64,000 bases of DNA from Kitasatospora atroaurantiaca (GTDB lineage Bacteria; Actinomycetota; Actinomycetes; Streptomycetales; Streptomycetaceae), in NCBI RefSeq assembly GCF_007828955.1, contig NZ_VIVR01000001.1, forward strand, positions 3,410,001 to 3,474,000. The letters run 5' to 3'. The notes beneath the pieces are model-generated. The model ran no database searches and was not told the origin of the DNA. It worked only from the letters and a program-made list of their open reading frames with translations. Positions 1 to 9,012 of the stretch are shown piece after piece. Every line of letters starts with the position of its first letter. Positions within the stretch are counted from its first letter, which is position 1. The translations under genes and the position numbers were made by a program.

Positions 1-44
1 AGGGCGCCGAGGATGTACGTGGTCAGGTCGTTGACTCCGAGCAC
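1..44 (-). CDS. LysE-family exporter, N-terminal fragment
   Basis: Only the first 14 codons lie in the window, because the gene runs off the left edge on the minus strand. The reading GTG CTC GGA GTC AAC GAC translates to MLGVNDLTTYILGA, which resembles the beginning of LysE/RhtB (LeuE-type) amino-acid exporters, where a short polar start leads into the first membrane helix. A GGAG ribosome binding site sits about six bases upstream of the GTG. The family exports amino acids across the cytoplasmic membrane. The assignment depends on very little sequence and could be wrong. Confidence 0.45.
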   Translation of the reverse strand, partial: MLGVNDLTTYILGA

Positions 45-111
45 GATGCAGCTCCAATGACAGGTGGGCGCATCATCGTACCTATCTGTCCGGCAGCTGT
101 TGAAGCGGAAA

Positions 112-1701
112 TTACTTCGCGCAGCGCGTCCCCGTGGCCGGTGCGTCCCCGCCCAGCAGGTAGCGGTTGACGGCGCCGTCGATGCAGCCGTTGCGCCGCC
201 CGTACGCGGTGTGCCCGTCCCCCTCGTAGGTGAGCAGGCGGCCGGAGTCCAGCTGGGTGGCGAGCGACTGCGACCACGCGTACGGCGTCGCCGGGTCGCG
301 GGTGGTGCCGACCACCACGATCGGGGCCGCTCCGGCGGCCCGGACGGTGTGCGGCACACCGGTCGGCCTGACCGGCCAGTACGCGCAGGCCAGTGCCATC
401 CAGGCCATGTCGCGGCCGAAGTGCGGGGAGGTCTTCTCGAAGTCCGGCACCGCGCGCGCGGCCTCGTCCGGGGTGGCGAAGGGCGCGGGCAGGTCGAGGC
501 AGTTGACCGCCATGTTCGCGAACATCAGGTTGGGGTACGTGCCGTCCGAGGAGCGCTCGTAGTAGTCGTCGGAGAGCTTGAGCAGCCCGGTGCCGTCCCC
601 CGCCTTGGCGGTGGTGAGCGCGGTGCGCAGCTGCGGCCAGAGGAACTCCGCGTACATCGCCTGGATGACGCCGGTGGTGGCCTGGGACTCGGTCAGCCTC
701 CGGCTGGAGTCGGTCGTCAGCGGCTTCGCGTCGAGCTGCTTGAACAGGGCGTCGAGCTGCTCGCCGGCCTGCTTCTCGTTGGTGCCGAGCGGGCAGTCGT
801 CGCGCTTGACGCAGTCCTTCGCGAATGCGGCCCAGGCCGTCTCGAAGCCGCCGGCCTGGGCCTTGTTGCCGGCCATCGCGTCGAGCGAGGGGTCCATGGC
901 GCCGTCCAGCACCATCCGGCCGACCCGGGAGGGGTAGAGCCCGGCGTAGGTGGCGCCGAGGAAGGTGCCGTACGACTTGCCCAGGTAGTGCAGCTTGTCG
1001 TCGCCCAGCAGGGCGCGCAGCACATCCATGTCACGGGCCGACTCGACGGTGCTGACGTGGCCCAGGAAGGTGCCCGACTTCTGCTGGCAGGCGGCCGCGA
1101 ACTCCTTGTCGGCCGCCACCAAGGCGTCCTTCTCCGCCTGGTCGTCGGGGGTGATGTCGATCGCGGTGTAGGCGTCCATCCGGTCGCCGCCGAGACAGGT
1201 CACGGGGCTGCTGCGGCCGACCCCGCGCGGGTCCAGACCGACCAGGTCGTACGCGGCACGGACCCCGGAGTCGTAGCCCTTGGCGACGCTCTCCACGTAC
1301 TCGACGGCCGAACCGCCGGGGCCCCCGGGGTTGAGCACCAGCGAGCCCAGCCGGTCGACCCCGCCGGTGGCGCGCTTACGGGCCGCGCTCAGCGTGAGCT
1401 CGCCGCTGCCGGGGTGCTCGTAGTCGAGCGGGACCTTGAAGGTGGTGCACTCGAACTCCTCGTCGCAGGAGTTCCAGCTGAGCTTCTGGGCGTAGTACGT
1501 GGCCAGCGCCGCCGGGATCGCGGTGGGGAGCGGTGCCAGCGGGGCGGCCACGGCCGGGACGCCGTCCGAGGACGAGGAGGACGAGGTCGCAGAGGTCGTG
1601 GGGGCGGCGGACGGCCCGGTGCCTGAGGAGCACCCGGCCAGGAGCATTGCGGCGGCGGCCACGGCGGCGGGCACGAAGCGGGTCTGCCGGACAGCTCGCA
1701 T
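112..1701 (-). CDS. Secreted tripeptidyl-aminopeptidase-type alpha/beta hydrolase lipoprotein
   Basis: A 529-residue exported serine hydrolase of the SlpD/SlpE/TAP family, which removes tripeptides or short peptides from protein N-termini outside the cell. The N-terminus is a lipoprotein signal: MRAVRQTRF, a hydrophobic stretch, then the lipobox LLAGC with Cys24 as lipidation site, followed by a Ser/Thr linker. The alpha/beta-hydrolase core has the oxyanion region NPGGPGGS, the nucleophile elbow GKSYG, an Asp in the TTRDPATPY segment and the histidine in GDGHTAYG near the C-terminus, so the triad appears complete. I chose the ATG at 1701 because GAGGGGAGAG lies just upstream and the signal peptide begins there; an in-frame start at 1809 would add 36 residues of no known type. 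It stands alone, downstream of a different hydrolase on the same strand. Confidence 0.85.
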   Translation of the reverse strand: MRAVRQTRFVPAAVAAAAMLLAGCSSGTGPSAAPTTSATSSSSSSDGVPAVAAPLAPLPTAIPAALATYYAQKLSWNSCDEEFECTTFKVPLDYEHPGSGELTLSAARKRATGGVDRLGSLVLNPGGPGGSAVEYVESVAKGYDSGVRAAYDLVGLDPRGVGRSSPVTCLGGDRMDAYTAIDITPDDQAEKDALVAADKEFAAACQQKSGTFLGHVSTVESARDMDVLRALLGDDKLHYLGKSYGTFLGATYAGLYPSRVGRMVLDGAMDPSLDAMAGNKAQAGGFETAWAAFAKDCVKRDDCPLGTNEKQAGEQLDALFKQLDAKPLTTDSSRRLTESQATTGVIQAMYAEFLWPQLRTALTTAKAGDGTGLLKLSDDYYERSSDGTYPNLMFANMAVNCLDLPAPFATPDEAARAVPDFEKTSPHFGRDMAWMALACAYWPVRPTGVPHTVRAAGAAPIVVVGTTRDPATPYAWSQSLATQLDSGRLLTYEGDGHTAYGRRNGCIDGAVNRYLLGGDAPATGTRCAK

Positions 1702-1841
1702 GCTGGTTCTCTCTCCCCTCGGGCACCGGCCGACCGGCCGGCGGAGCCCGTCACTGATCAGCGACCGGCTGAGCTGAGCGTAGCGGCCCGCAGCGGCCGG
1801 GACTGGCAACCGACGCAGCCGAGATCACCGGGCAATCGAGG

Positions 1842-2957
1842 TCACGACGGCCGGGCGAGGGTCTCCGCCAGGTACTGCACCGCGATCCTGACCAGCCGCA
1901 GCCGCTCCCGGTCGGGCGAGTAGTCCTGCACCACGTCCGAGATCCGTACGTCCGCCCTGGCGGCCCGCCCCTTGCCGTCGTGCAGAGCGGTCTGCAGCTT
2001 GCGGGCGGCGGCCAGGCCGTCCGTGTCGCCCTTGGCGGCGGCCAGCAGCAGGCGGGCGGCGGCGGACCCGGGGGCCTCGGTGCCGGCTGCTGCGAGGGCG
2101 GGCGCGTCGTAGCGGCCGGAGACGGCGGCGGCCGCGCCGTAGAGGTCGGGGCGGGTCAGTCCGGCGGCGGCCGCGCACGGAGCACCCCCGTCGATACCGA
2201 GCACACCCCATCCGCCCGGCCCGGCCGGCAGGGTGCGGAAGGCGGCGCCGACGGCGGTCCGCAGCGCGGCATCGTCCGCCACGGCCTGCGGAGCGGCGGC
2301 GACCAGTTCGCAGGGGTGCGCGGTGCCGCTGGGCGACTGCGGGGCGACCACCACGAAGGGGCGCGCCTTGCCGAGCTTCACGGCGGAGGAGATCCCTTCG
2401 AAGACGTCGGGGAGCTCGGCGTCGGCGGTCTTCCTGGCACCGCCCGCGTGCAGCACGATCACCGGGAAGCGGGCCTTCTGGTCCGCCCGGTACTCGGCGG
2501 GCAGCCAGACCCGGACGGCGCGCGGCCGCCCGTCCGGCCCGGCCACCGCGCCCTCCAGCAACTCGCCGCCTGCGGGGCGCCCGACGGTCGAGAACTTGGT
2601 GACCACGGGGGTGATCTCGGGGGAGGACGAGGGCGTCACGGGTGGTGCGGCCGCCCGGGCCGGCGAGGGTGCGGCGGCGGGCGAGGCGGGGGCCGGCGCG
2701 GTCTCGGCCGCCGCGCGGGCCTGCTGGACGGAGCCCGTCCCCCGCCCGTCCAGCGCCAGGACCACCATCAGTGCCGTCACACACATCCCGCAGACCACCG
2801 CTCCGCCCGCCCGGAGCAGCAGCGGCCGCTGCTCGGCGGCCAGCTCGTACGTCTGCGCCGACCGCAGGTCCCGCCAGCGGGCCAGTGCGGCCCTGGCCAG
2901 CCAGCTTCCGGCGACGGCCGCCACCAGGAGGGGTACGACGAGGAGCGGACGGAGCAT
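1842..2957 (-). CDS. Membrane-anchored alpha/beta-hydrolase-fold (esterase D-like) protein
   Basis: A 371-residue protein with two N-terminal membrane helices (about residues 1-20 and 45-65), an Ala/Pro/Ser-rich linker and an extracytoplasmic domain resembling the esterase D/mycolyltransferase-like alpha/beta hydrolases (motifs FPVIVLHAGGA and FVVVAPQ). In active relatives the nucleophile lies in GxSxGG; here the matching segment reads GVLGIDGGAPCA, with Asp where Ser is expected, so it may not be a normal esterase. Start at the ATG at 2957, with GAGGTGG eight bases upstream; the longer upstream reading is GC-rich and not family-like. It is followed on the same strand by the aminopeptidase gene after a gap of about 140 bases. 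Function is inferred from fold only. Confidence 0.7.
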   Translation of the reverse strand: MLRPLLVVPLLVAAVAGSWLARAALARWRDLRSAQTYELAAEQRPLLLRAGGAVVCGMCVTALMVVLALDGRGTGSVQQARAAAETAPAPASPAAAPSPARAAAPPVTPSSSPEITPVVTKFSTVGRPAGGELLEGAVAGPDGRPRAVRVWLPAEYRADQKARFPVIVLHAGGARKTADAELPDVFEGISSAVKLGKARPFVVVAPQSPSGTAHPCELVAAAPQAVADDAALRTAVGAAFRTLPAGPGGWGVLGIDGGAPCAAAAGLTRPDLYGAAAAVSGRYDAPALAAAGTEAPGSAAARLLLAAAKGDTDGLAAARKLQTALHDGKGRAARADVRISDVVQDYSPDRERLRLVRIAVQYLAETLARPS

Positions 2958-3135
2958 GGGACGCACCACCTCGGGAGAACCGGTACCGGTCAAGCCCGAC
3001 CACAGCGGCTCGGACCACGGCGTACTCGGTCCACAGGGTGCAAGACGATCCGCCCAGGGGTGCGTGGGGCTCCCGGGCGGCGTCCGACGTTCACTCCAAC
3101 GAGTGACGTAACGGAGCGTCAACCGGCCCCGGCGG

Positions 3136-4344
3136 TCAGCCCGCCCGGAGTGCCACGGTCATTGCCTCGACGGCCAGCAGCGGGTCCACGTTGCGGTCCA
3201 GCGCCTGACGGCAGGCCAGCACGGCCTCGATGCGGCGCAGCGTGTTCTCCGGTGTGCCGCCCGCGGCGACCTTGGCGAGCGCCGGGCGCTGGTCCTCGTT
3301 GGCCAGGGCGCCGGTGGAGCCGAGCTGCACGGCCAGCACGTCGCGGTAGAAGCCGAGGAGGTCGAGCAGTGCGACACCGAGCGTCTCGCGCCTCGTCCGG
3401 GTGGCCCGGCTCTTCTGGCGCTTCTCCAGCTCCTTCACCGCGCCCGCCATGCCGCGCGGTGCCCGGCTGCCCTCGGCCGCGCCGTAGGCGGCCTTCAGAT
3501 CGTCGGTCTCCTTGGCGTCCTGGGTCTCGGCGAGCGCCTCGGCGTCGGCCTTGGCGGTGTCGACCAGCCGCTGGGCGGCGGCCAGGCAGCCGCCGATGTC
3601 GCCGACCTCCAGCGGGATGCGCAGCACGTCGAGGCGCCGGGCGCGGGCCTGGTCGTCGACGGCGAGGCGCCGGGCGCGCTCGACGTCGCCCTGCCCGGCC
3701 AGCGCCGCGAGCCGGGCGGTCTCCGGCTCGACGCCGTCGCGCCGCATCAGCATGTCGGCGACCGCCTCGGCGGCGGGCGTGCGCAGCACCAGCAGGCGGC
3801 AGCGGGAGCGGATGGTGGGCAGCACGTCCTGCACAGAGGGCGCGCAGAGCAGCCAGACGGTGCGCGGCGAGGGCTCCTCGACGCCCTTGAGCAGCGCGTT
3901 CGCCGCCGCCTCGGTGAGCCGGTGGGCGGCGTCGACCAGGATCACCGACCAGCGGCCCCCGGTCGGGTAGCTGGAGGCACGCAGCACCAGGTCGCGCATG
4001 TCGCCGACGCCGATCGACAGGCCGTCGGTGCGGACGTACTTCACGTCCGCGTGGCTTCCGGAGAGCACGGTGTGGCAGCCGTCGCAGAACCCGCAGCCGG
4101 GCACCCCGCCCAGGTCGAGGTCCGGGCTGGTGCACTGCAGCGCGGCGGCGAAGGCCCTTGCGGCGGTGATCTGCCCGGCGCCGGGCGGGCCGGTGAACAG
4201 CCAGGCGTGCGTCATCAGCGAGGCGTTGCCCTCCGCGGGCGCGCCGGTACGGCCTGCGGCCGCGGTGGCCCGCGCGGCCCGGGCAGCGGCGGTCAGCTGC
4301 TCGACCACCCGATCCTGGCCGACCAGGTCGTCCCACACACTCAC
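3136..4344 (-). CDS. holB: DNA polymerase III delta-prime subunit
   Basis: A 402-residue clamp-loader subunit of the replicative polymerase holoenzyme. It opens with the actinobacterial signature MSVWDDLVGQ. The AAA+ region follows: TGPPGAGQITAARAF at about 51-65 sits where the P-loop should be, but the usual GK(S/T) is GQI, in line with delta-prime subunits not hydrolysing ATP. A zinc module follows with Cys71, Cys84, Cys87 and Cys90 (GCGFCDGC). Sensor-like SPRTVWLLCAPS and SRCRLLVLR segments come after, then an alpha-helical C-terminal collar domain. In Streptomyces holB typically lies downstream of topA and tmk, as here, with one acyltransferase gene in between. The length is normal for actinobacteria. 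Confidence 0.93.
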   Translation of the reverse strand: MSVWDDLVGQDRVVEQLTAAARAARATAAAGRTGAPAEGNASLMTHAWLFTGPPGAGQITAARAFAAALQCTSPDLDLGGVPGCGFCDGCHTVLSGSHADVKYVRTDGLSIGVGDMRDLVLRASSYPTGGRWSVILVDAAHRLTEAAANALLKGVEEPSPRTVWLLCAPSVQDVLPTIRSRCRLLVLRTPAAEAVADMLMRRDGVEPETARLAALAGQGDVERARRLAVDDQARARRLDVLRIPLEVGDIGGCLAAAQRLVDTAKADAEALAETQDAKETDDLKAAYGAAEGSRAPRGMAGAVKELEKRQKSRATRTRRETLGVALLDLLGFYRDVLAVQLGSTGALANEDQRPALAKVAAGGTPENTLRRIEAVLACRQALDRNVDPLLAVEAMTVALRAG

Positions 4345-4419
4345 GCCGCACTCCCTGCCGCCACCGCCACGCCCTCCTTGCCGCCAGCGGGCAGGAGGGG
4401 TCCTTCGTCCCGGTCGAGC

Positions 4420-5619
4420 CTAACGCCGGGCGCCGACATCGGATCCCGGCCGGGGCTCCGATCTCGGCCGGGGCAGGGCGGCCTCCCGGTCCACGGTCCG
4501 CATCCGCTCGAAGGAGCGCCGCAACTGCCCCTTCATCCAGCGCGAGAGGGGCTGCTCGACGTACCGGTTCACCGCCCAGGAGGCCGCGAGCATCAGGACC
4601 AGCAGCGAGCCCGCCAGCACCCACGGGTTCACGTCGTACCGGAGTTTCTCGATCGCCTCCCACCCGATGTACTCGTGCAGCAGGTAGAGCGGGTAGGTGA
4701 CGGCTCCGGCGGTGGAGAGCCAGCGCCAGTCGATCCGGCGGAACCAGTCCAGCGCGACACCGGCCATGAGCAGGTAGAACACCGCCAGCAGCGCGGTCAC
4801 GCCCCACTCCGGCAGCGCGTACGCCGAGTTCGCGGCGACGAAGCGGTAGGTCGGCTGGGTGGCCCGGACGCCCGCCAGGAAGGAGAAGCCGACCAGCAGC
4901 CAGAGCAGCAGATCGGGGCCGAACCGCCGCATCAGGTGGAAGGCCATCCCGCCGATGAAGAACCAGCAGTACTCCGGCATCGCCAGCGCCTGCAGCAGCG
5001 GAACGCCGGGCAGGCCGTACGCGAGCACCCCGGCGGCCGCCCAGAGGAAGCAGAAGGCCAGCACCTTCCGGTACGACAGCCCGAGCCAGACCACCACCGC
5101 GAAGATCAGGTAGAACCGGGCCTCCACCCAGAGGCTCCAGTACACGCCGTCGACGTACGGGGCGCCGAAGGGGTACTCCAGCATGGTGAGGTTGGTCAGC
5201 ACGTCCGGCCAGGACCGGGGCACGGTGGCCCCCGGGACCAGCGCCACCACCAGGGTGGTGGCCGCCACGGCGAACCAGTACGCGGGGAAGAGCCGGACCA
5301 CGCGCGAGGTGAAGAAGTCCGAGAGCGAGCGGCCCCAGCAGCTCAGGCAGATCACGAAGCCGCTGATCAGGAAGAACAGCTGCACCCCGAGCCAGCCGTA
5401 CGAGGCCGGCAGGTACAGCACGGGGAAGGCCTCGGCGCGCGGCCGTCCCCAGTCGGAGCCGAACGCCACGTAGTGGTAGAGCACCACGAGCAGGACGGCC
5501 AGGAAGCGCAGCCCATCCAGCACGGCGAGCCGCCCGCCCCGGGCCGGAGGCTCCGGGCGCTCCGCGCGCTTCACGGCAGGGGTGGTGTCAACGCGGGAGC
5601 CGGGGTCGGTGACGGTCAC
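4420..5619 (-). CDS. Acyltransferase family 3 membrane protein
   Basis: A 399-residue polytopic membrane protein with about ten hydrophobic helices. It belongs to the acyltransferase-3 (OafA/NolL) family, which transfers acetyl or other acyl groups to sugars or secondary metabolites at the membrane. The typical start DGLRFLAVLLVVLYHY (Arg38, His49) follows a 30-residue cytoplasmic tail, and the family motif FFLISGFVICLSCW with RVVRLFPAYWFA comes soon after. The C-terminal 35 residues are Arg-rich and probably cytoplasmic. It lies between holB and the tmk fusion on the same strand and is not part of the usual replication gene set, so it may be an insertion into this block. The substrate cannot be told from sequence. 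Confidence 0.85.
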   Translation of the reverse strand: MTVTDPGSRVDTTPAVKRAERPEPPARGGRLAVLDGLRFLAVLLVVLYHYVAFGSDWGRPRAEAFPVLYLPASYGWLGVQLFFLISGFVICLSCWGRSLSDFFTSRVVRLFPAYWFAVAATTLVVALVPGATVPRSWPDVLTNLTMLEYPFGAPYVDGVYWSLWVEARFYLIFAVVVWLGLSYRKVLAFCFLWAAAGVLAYGLPGVPLLQALAMPEYCWFFIGGMAFHLMRRFGPDLLLWLLVGFSFLAGVRATQPTYRFVAANSAYALPEWGVTALLAVFYLLMAGVALDWFRRIDWRWLSTAGAVTYPLYLLHEYIGWEAIEKLRYDVNPWVLAGSLLVLMLAASWAVNRYVEQPLSRWMKGQLRRSFERMRTVDREAALPRPRSEPRPGSDVGARR

Positions 5620-5756
5620 GAGCGTTGGGTTCCCTCAGCAGACGAGCAGACGGCAGAACGGGCATCGCAGTCTCTCAGAGCGCGATGCCCGTCCGTCGCC
5701 CGGGTTGTCCGCACAAGCCCGATACGTCACGGATCCGAACTGTTGTCGGACAGGGC

Positions 5757-8700
5757 CTAGTCGCGTCCACCCCGGCGCTTGCGACCCTTGCCGCGCGGGT
5801 CGTCCGGGGTGCCCGGCTCCTCCTGCTGCCACTGGGCCCACTCCTCGCGGGAGCCGAGCAGCGTGTCGGTCAGGCTCGGGAGGTCGTCCATCGGCGTCTC
5901 CTCCGCCCAGGAAGGACGCTGTCGCGGCTCCACGACCGGCAGCTCGCGAGTGACCTCGGCGGGCTTCACCGCGGCGTCCTCGACCCGGGGCAGCACCGCC
6001 GTCTCGTCGGCGGCGGGGACCTTGGGCAGCACGGCCGTCTCGTCGGCCGCAGGGACCTTGGGCAGCACGGCCGTCTCGTCGGCCGGAGCGGCCTTCGCCG
6101 CCTCGGCCGCCCGCACGGCAGCCTGCCGGTCGCGCTCGGAGATCTCCTGCGTCGCGTCCTCGGTGTCGGCGACCTGCGGCAGCTCCATGGTCGTCGTGTT
6201 GCTCTCGGCAGCATCAGCAGCCGCAGTGGCAGCAGCGGCGGCCTCCGCCGCCTCGGCCTCCGCCTTCAGCCGGGCCTCCTCCGCCCGCTGCAGAGCCTCC
6301 TCGGCCCGTCGGCGCTGCTCGGCGCGCTGGAGGTCGCGCTGCCGCTGGAACTCGGCCTGCGCCGCGGCCTCGGCCGCCAGCCGCTCCTGCTCGGCCGCCT
6401 CGGCCTTGCGCCGCGCCTCCTCCTCAGCCCGCCGGACGGCCTCCTCCTCGGCACGCTTCTTCGCCTCGGCCTCCGCCTTGAGCCTGGCCTCCTCGGCCGC
6501 CTTGCGCGCCGCCTCGGCGGCGGCCCGCTCGGCCTCCAGCTTGGCCAGCCGGTCCTTCTCGGCCTGCTCGGCGCGGAGCTGCTCCAGCAGTTCGAGCCGC
6601 TTGCGCTCGGCCGCCTCGGCCTCGGCCTTCTGCCGGGCCTCCTCGGCGGCCCGCCGGGCGGCCTCCTCGCGGGCGAGGCGCTCCTGCTCGACCTGCGCGG
6701 CCTTCTCCTGGCCGGAGAGCGGCAGCTCGCGGTCGAGCCGGTGGCGGATCGCGGTGGTCACGAAGGCGGGCTGCTGGCCGCCGTCCACCACCAGGTAGCG
6801 CGCCGGGTCGGCGGCGGCCAGGGCGAGGAAGCCGGCCCGGACCCGGGAGTGGAACTCGGTCGGCTCGGACTCGAGCCGGTCCAGCGCCTCGGTGAAGCGT
6901 TCGCGCGCCGCGTTCGGGTCGACGTCCAGCACGACCGTCAGGTCGGGCACCAGACCGCCGGTGGCCCAGCGTGAGATACGCGCCACCTCGGTGGCGGCCA
7001 GGTCGCGGCCCGCGCCCTGGTAGGCGATCGAGGAGTCCATGTACCGGTCGGTGATCACCACCGCGCCGCGCTCCAGCGCGGGACGGATCACGTTCTCCAC
7101 GTGCTCGGCCCGGTCGGCCGCGTAGATCAGCGCCTCGGCGCGGTGCGAGAGACCGGTGTTGCCGACGTCCAGGACGAGCGCGCGCAGCCGCTGCCCGATC
7201 GGGCTGCCGCCGGGCTCGCGGGTGAGCACCACCTCGTGGCCCTTGCTGCGGATCCACTCCGCCAGTGCGTTGGCCTGGGTGGACTTCCCGGCGCCGTCGC
7301 CGCCCTCCAGGGCGATGAAGAAGCCGGTGCCGCTGGTGCGGTGCGGGGGCATGGCGGCCGCCCCGCGCAGCGACTGCACCAGCTCACGGCCGAGCGGGAC
7401 GCTGCCCCGCTGGTCGTCGGTCTTGAGCAGCACCACGGCGGCCAGCACCAGCGTCAGCAGCCCGGCGGTGGCGATGGCGAGCGCGGCCCCGCCGTGGATG
7501 AAGGTGAAGCTGCCGGGCTTGACCTGCCCGTACTCGACCTCGCCGTACGCGGCGGCGATCAGCGGTACGACGATCAGCGCGCTCGCCACCACGGCCCTCA
7601 GCACCGCGTACAGGTGCTCGGTCACCCTCGGCAGCCGGGCCTCCTCGACCTCCTGGGCGAGCAGCGTACGGCCGGTGGCGATGACGACCCCGGCGGCCAG
7701 CCCGGCCAGCACGGTGAGCAGCAGCACCAGGACGAAGTCCAGCACCAGCCCGGCCAGGATCAGCGCCACGCCCGCCGTGAGCAGGGAGAGCGCGAGCAGT
7801 CGGCGGCGCGAGAGCGCGGGCAGCGTGACCCGGCTCAGCCGGACGCCGAGCGCCGGCGCACCGGCGGCGGCGAGCACCAGCAGGCCGTAGCCGATCGGGC
7901 CGGCCCGGTGGTCGACGGCGGTCAGCAGCGCGAGCGCGGCGACGCCGGCCATCGAGGCGTACGCGGCGGCCACGGAGAATGTGAAGTAGGGGGCGGAGCC
8001 GGTGCGGCCCTTGCTCATGGCCGGGCCGGGCGTGGCGTCCGTGGGGGCTCGCAGGCCCTGCAGCGGCGAGCGCGGCACGGCGGACGTCCCGGCGGGCAGC
8101 TCCTGCAGGAAGATCAGCACGGCGGACGCGGTGAACAGCACGGCCGCGCCGACACCGGCCGAGGTGACCTGGTTCGCCCGCAGCCAGTGCGAGCCGAGCG
8201 CGGCGAAGATGTTGTTGAGGAGGGTCAGCCCGACCAGCACGGCGGCCGCGAGCGGGATGGTCGCCCAGCCGGTCCGCAGGTCCAGCGTGCGCACCGAGTC
8301 GAGGTTGGCGGCGGACGGACGCTGCTCGGACGGCGGCGCGTAGGGGTTCGCGGCGGGCAGCAGGGCCGGGACGGCGGCGCCCTTGGCGACCGTCCAGACC
8401 CGCTCGGCGGCGCCGGTCAGGAAGGCCGTGCCGAGCAGCAGGTAGACGGCCGAGTCGTCGGCCCAGGTGAGCCACCACGGCGCGATGCCGATCAGCACGG
8501 CGCGGAAGACGTCGGCGCCGACGAGCGTCCAGCGGCGGTCCAGCTTGGTGCCGACCAGGTTGTGCACCGGGCCGAGCAGCGCCGCGCCGAAGATCAGGGT
8601 CGCGAGCAGCCGGGCCGCGAAGACGGCCGCGATCGCGAGGGCCTCCGCCCGGTAGCCGTGGCCGAACTGACCGCCGACCACGGCGGCTACCCAGGTCAGC

Positions 8701-8885
8701 GCGAGCAGTACCAGCAGTCCGAGCCGGTCCCCGGTGCCGCCGACCAGCTGCGCCGTCCACAGCCTCCGGTACGGGCGAAGCCGCAGCAGCGCGCGGGCCC
8801 GCTCGCCGGGAGTCCCGGCCGGGGCGACCTCGGGGAGATCTGGTGCGCCGGTGCTCGTGGGGGTGGGCTGCTCCTCGCTCGTCAT
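5757..8885 (-). CDS. tmk: MFS-like membrane protein fused to thymidylate kinase
   Basis: A 1042-residue fusion. Residues about 35-490 form an MFS-like domain with around twelve hydrophobic segments. Residues about 520-725 form a complete thymidylate kinase, which phosphorylates dTMP to dTDP: P-loop GGDGAGKST at 528-536, the LTREPGGSPIG segment, and DRYMDSSIAYQGAGR. Residues about 725-920 are an Ala/Glu/Lys/Arg-rich coiled coil. The final 120 residues are low-complexity, with three DETAVLP repeats and a basic end (GKGRKRRGGRD). Membrane-domain/Tmk fusions are common in Streptomyces; the coiled coil makes this one long. It starts 127 bases after topA on the same strand, separated by a strong hairpin. 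The role of the transporter part is unknown. Confidence 0.92.
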   Translation of the reverse strand: MTSEEQPTPTSTGAPDLPEVAPAGTPGERARALLRLRPYRRLWTAQLVGGTGDRLGLLVLLALTWVAAVVGGQFGHGYRAEALAIAAVFAARLLATLIFGAALLGPVHNLVGTKLDRRWTLVGADVFRAVLIGIAPWWLTWADDSAVYLLLGTAFLTGAAERVWTVAKGAAVPALLPAANPYAPPSEQRPSAANLDSVRTLDLRTGWATIPLAAAVLVGLTLLNNIFAALGSHWLRANQVTSAGVGAAVLFTASAVLIFLQELPAGTSAVPRSPLQGLRAPTDATPGPAMSKGRTGSAPYFTFSVAAAYASMAGVAALALLTAVDHRAGPIGYGLLVLAAAGAPALGVRLSRVTLPALSRRRLLALSLLTAGVALILAGLVLDFVLVLLLTVLAGLAAGVVIATGRTLLAQEVEEARLPRVTEHLYAVLRAVVASALIVVPLIAAAYGEVEYGQVKPGSFTFIHGGAALAIATAGLLTLVLAAVVLLKTDDQRGSVPLGRELVQSLRGAAAMPPHRTSGTGFFIALEGGDGAGKSTQANALAEWIRSKGHEVVLTREPGGSPIGQRLRALVLDVGNTGLSHRAEALIYAADRAEHVENVIRPALERGAVVITDRYMDSSIAYQGAGRDLAATEVARISRWATGGLVPDLTVVLDVDPNAARERFTEALDRLESEPTEFHSRVRAGFLALAAADPARYLVVDGGQQPAFVTTAIRHRLDRELPLSGQEKAAQVEQERLAREEAARRAAEEARQKAEAEAAERKRLELLEQLRAEQAEKDRLAKLEAERAAAEAARKAAEEARLKAEAEAKKRAEEEAVRRAEEEARRKAEAAEQERLAAEAAAQAEFQRQRDLQRAEQRRRAEEALQRAEEARLKAEAEAAEAAAAATAAADAAESNTTTMELPQVADTEDATQEISERDRQAAVRAAEAAKAAPADETAVLPKVPAADETAVLPKVPAADETAVLPRVEDAAVKPAEVTRELPVVEPRQRPSWAEETPMDDLPSLTDTLLGSREEWAQWQQEEPGTPDDPRGKGRKRRGGRD

Positions 8886-8964
8886 ACGGTCAGGGTAGCG
8901 GTCGGGGCTTGCTACAAAAGGGGGGTAGGGGGCTCCGGAACGCTGTCATGACACGGTTGTGACG

Positions 8965-9002
8965 CACCGCGGGCCCGCACCTGTCGGCGCGGGCCCGCGG
9001 TG
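8965..9002. terminator. Hairpin between topA and tmk
   Basis: A perfect inverted repeat with 14-base arms (8965-8978 and 8989-9002, CACCGCGGGCCCGC and its complement) and a 10-base loop lies ten bases after the topA stop codon. It is very GC-rich with no U-tract, like many Streptomyces terminators. It probably ends topA transcription, at least partly, before the tmk fusion gene. Confidence 0.8.
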
Positions 9003-9012
9003 ACCTGGAGGA

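Noticed and set aside
64..1626. 520-codon plus-strand frame opposite the aminopeptidase
   Set aside because: Low-complexity Arg/Gly/Val translation; the minus strand has a complete lipoprotein hydrolase with ribosome binding site.
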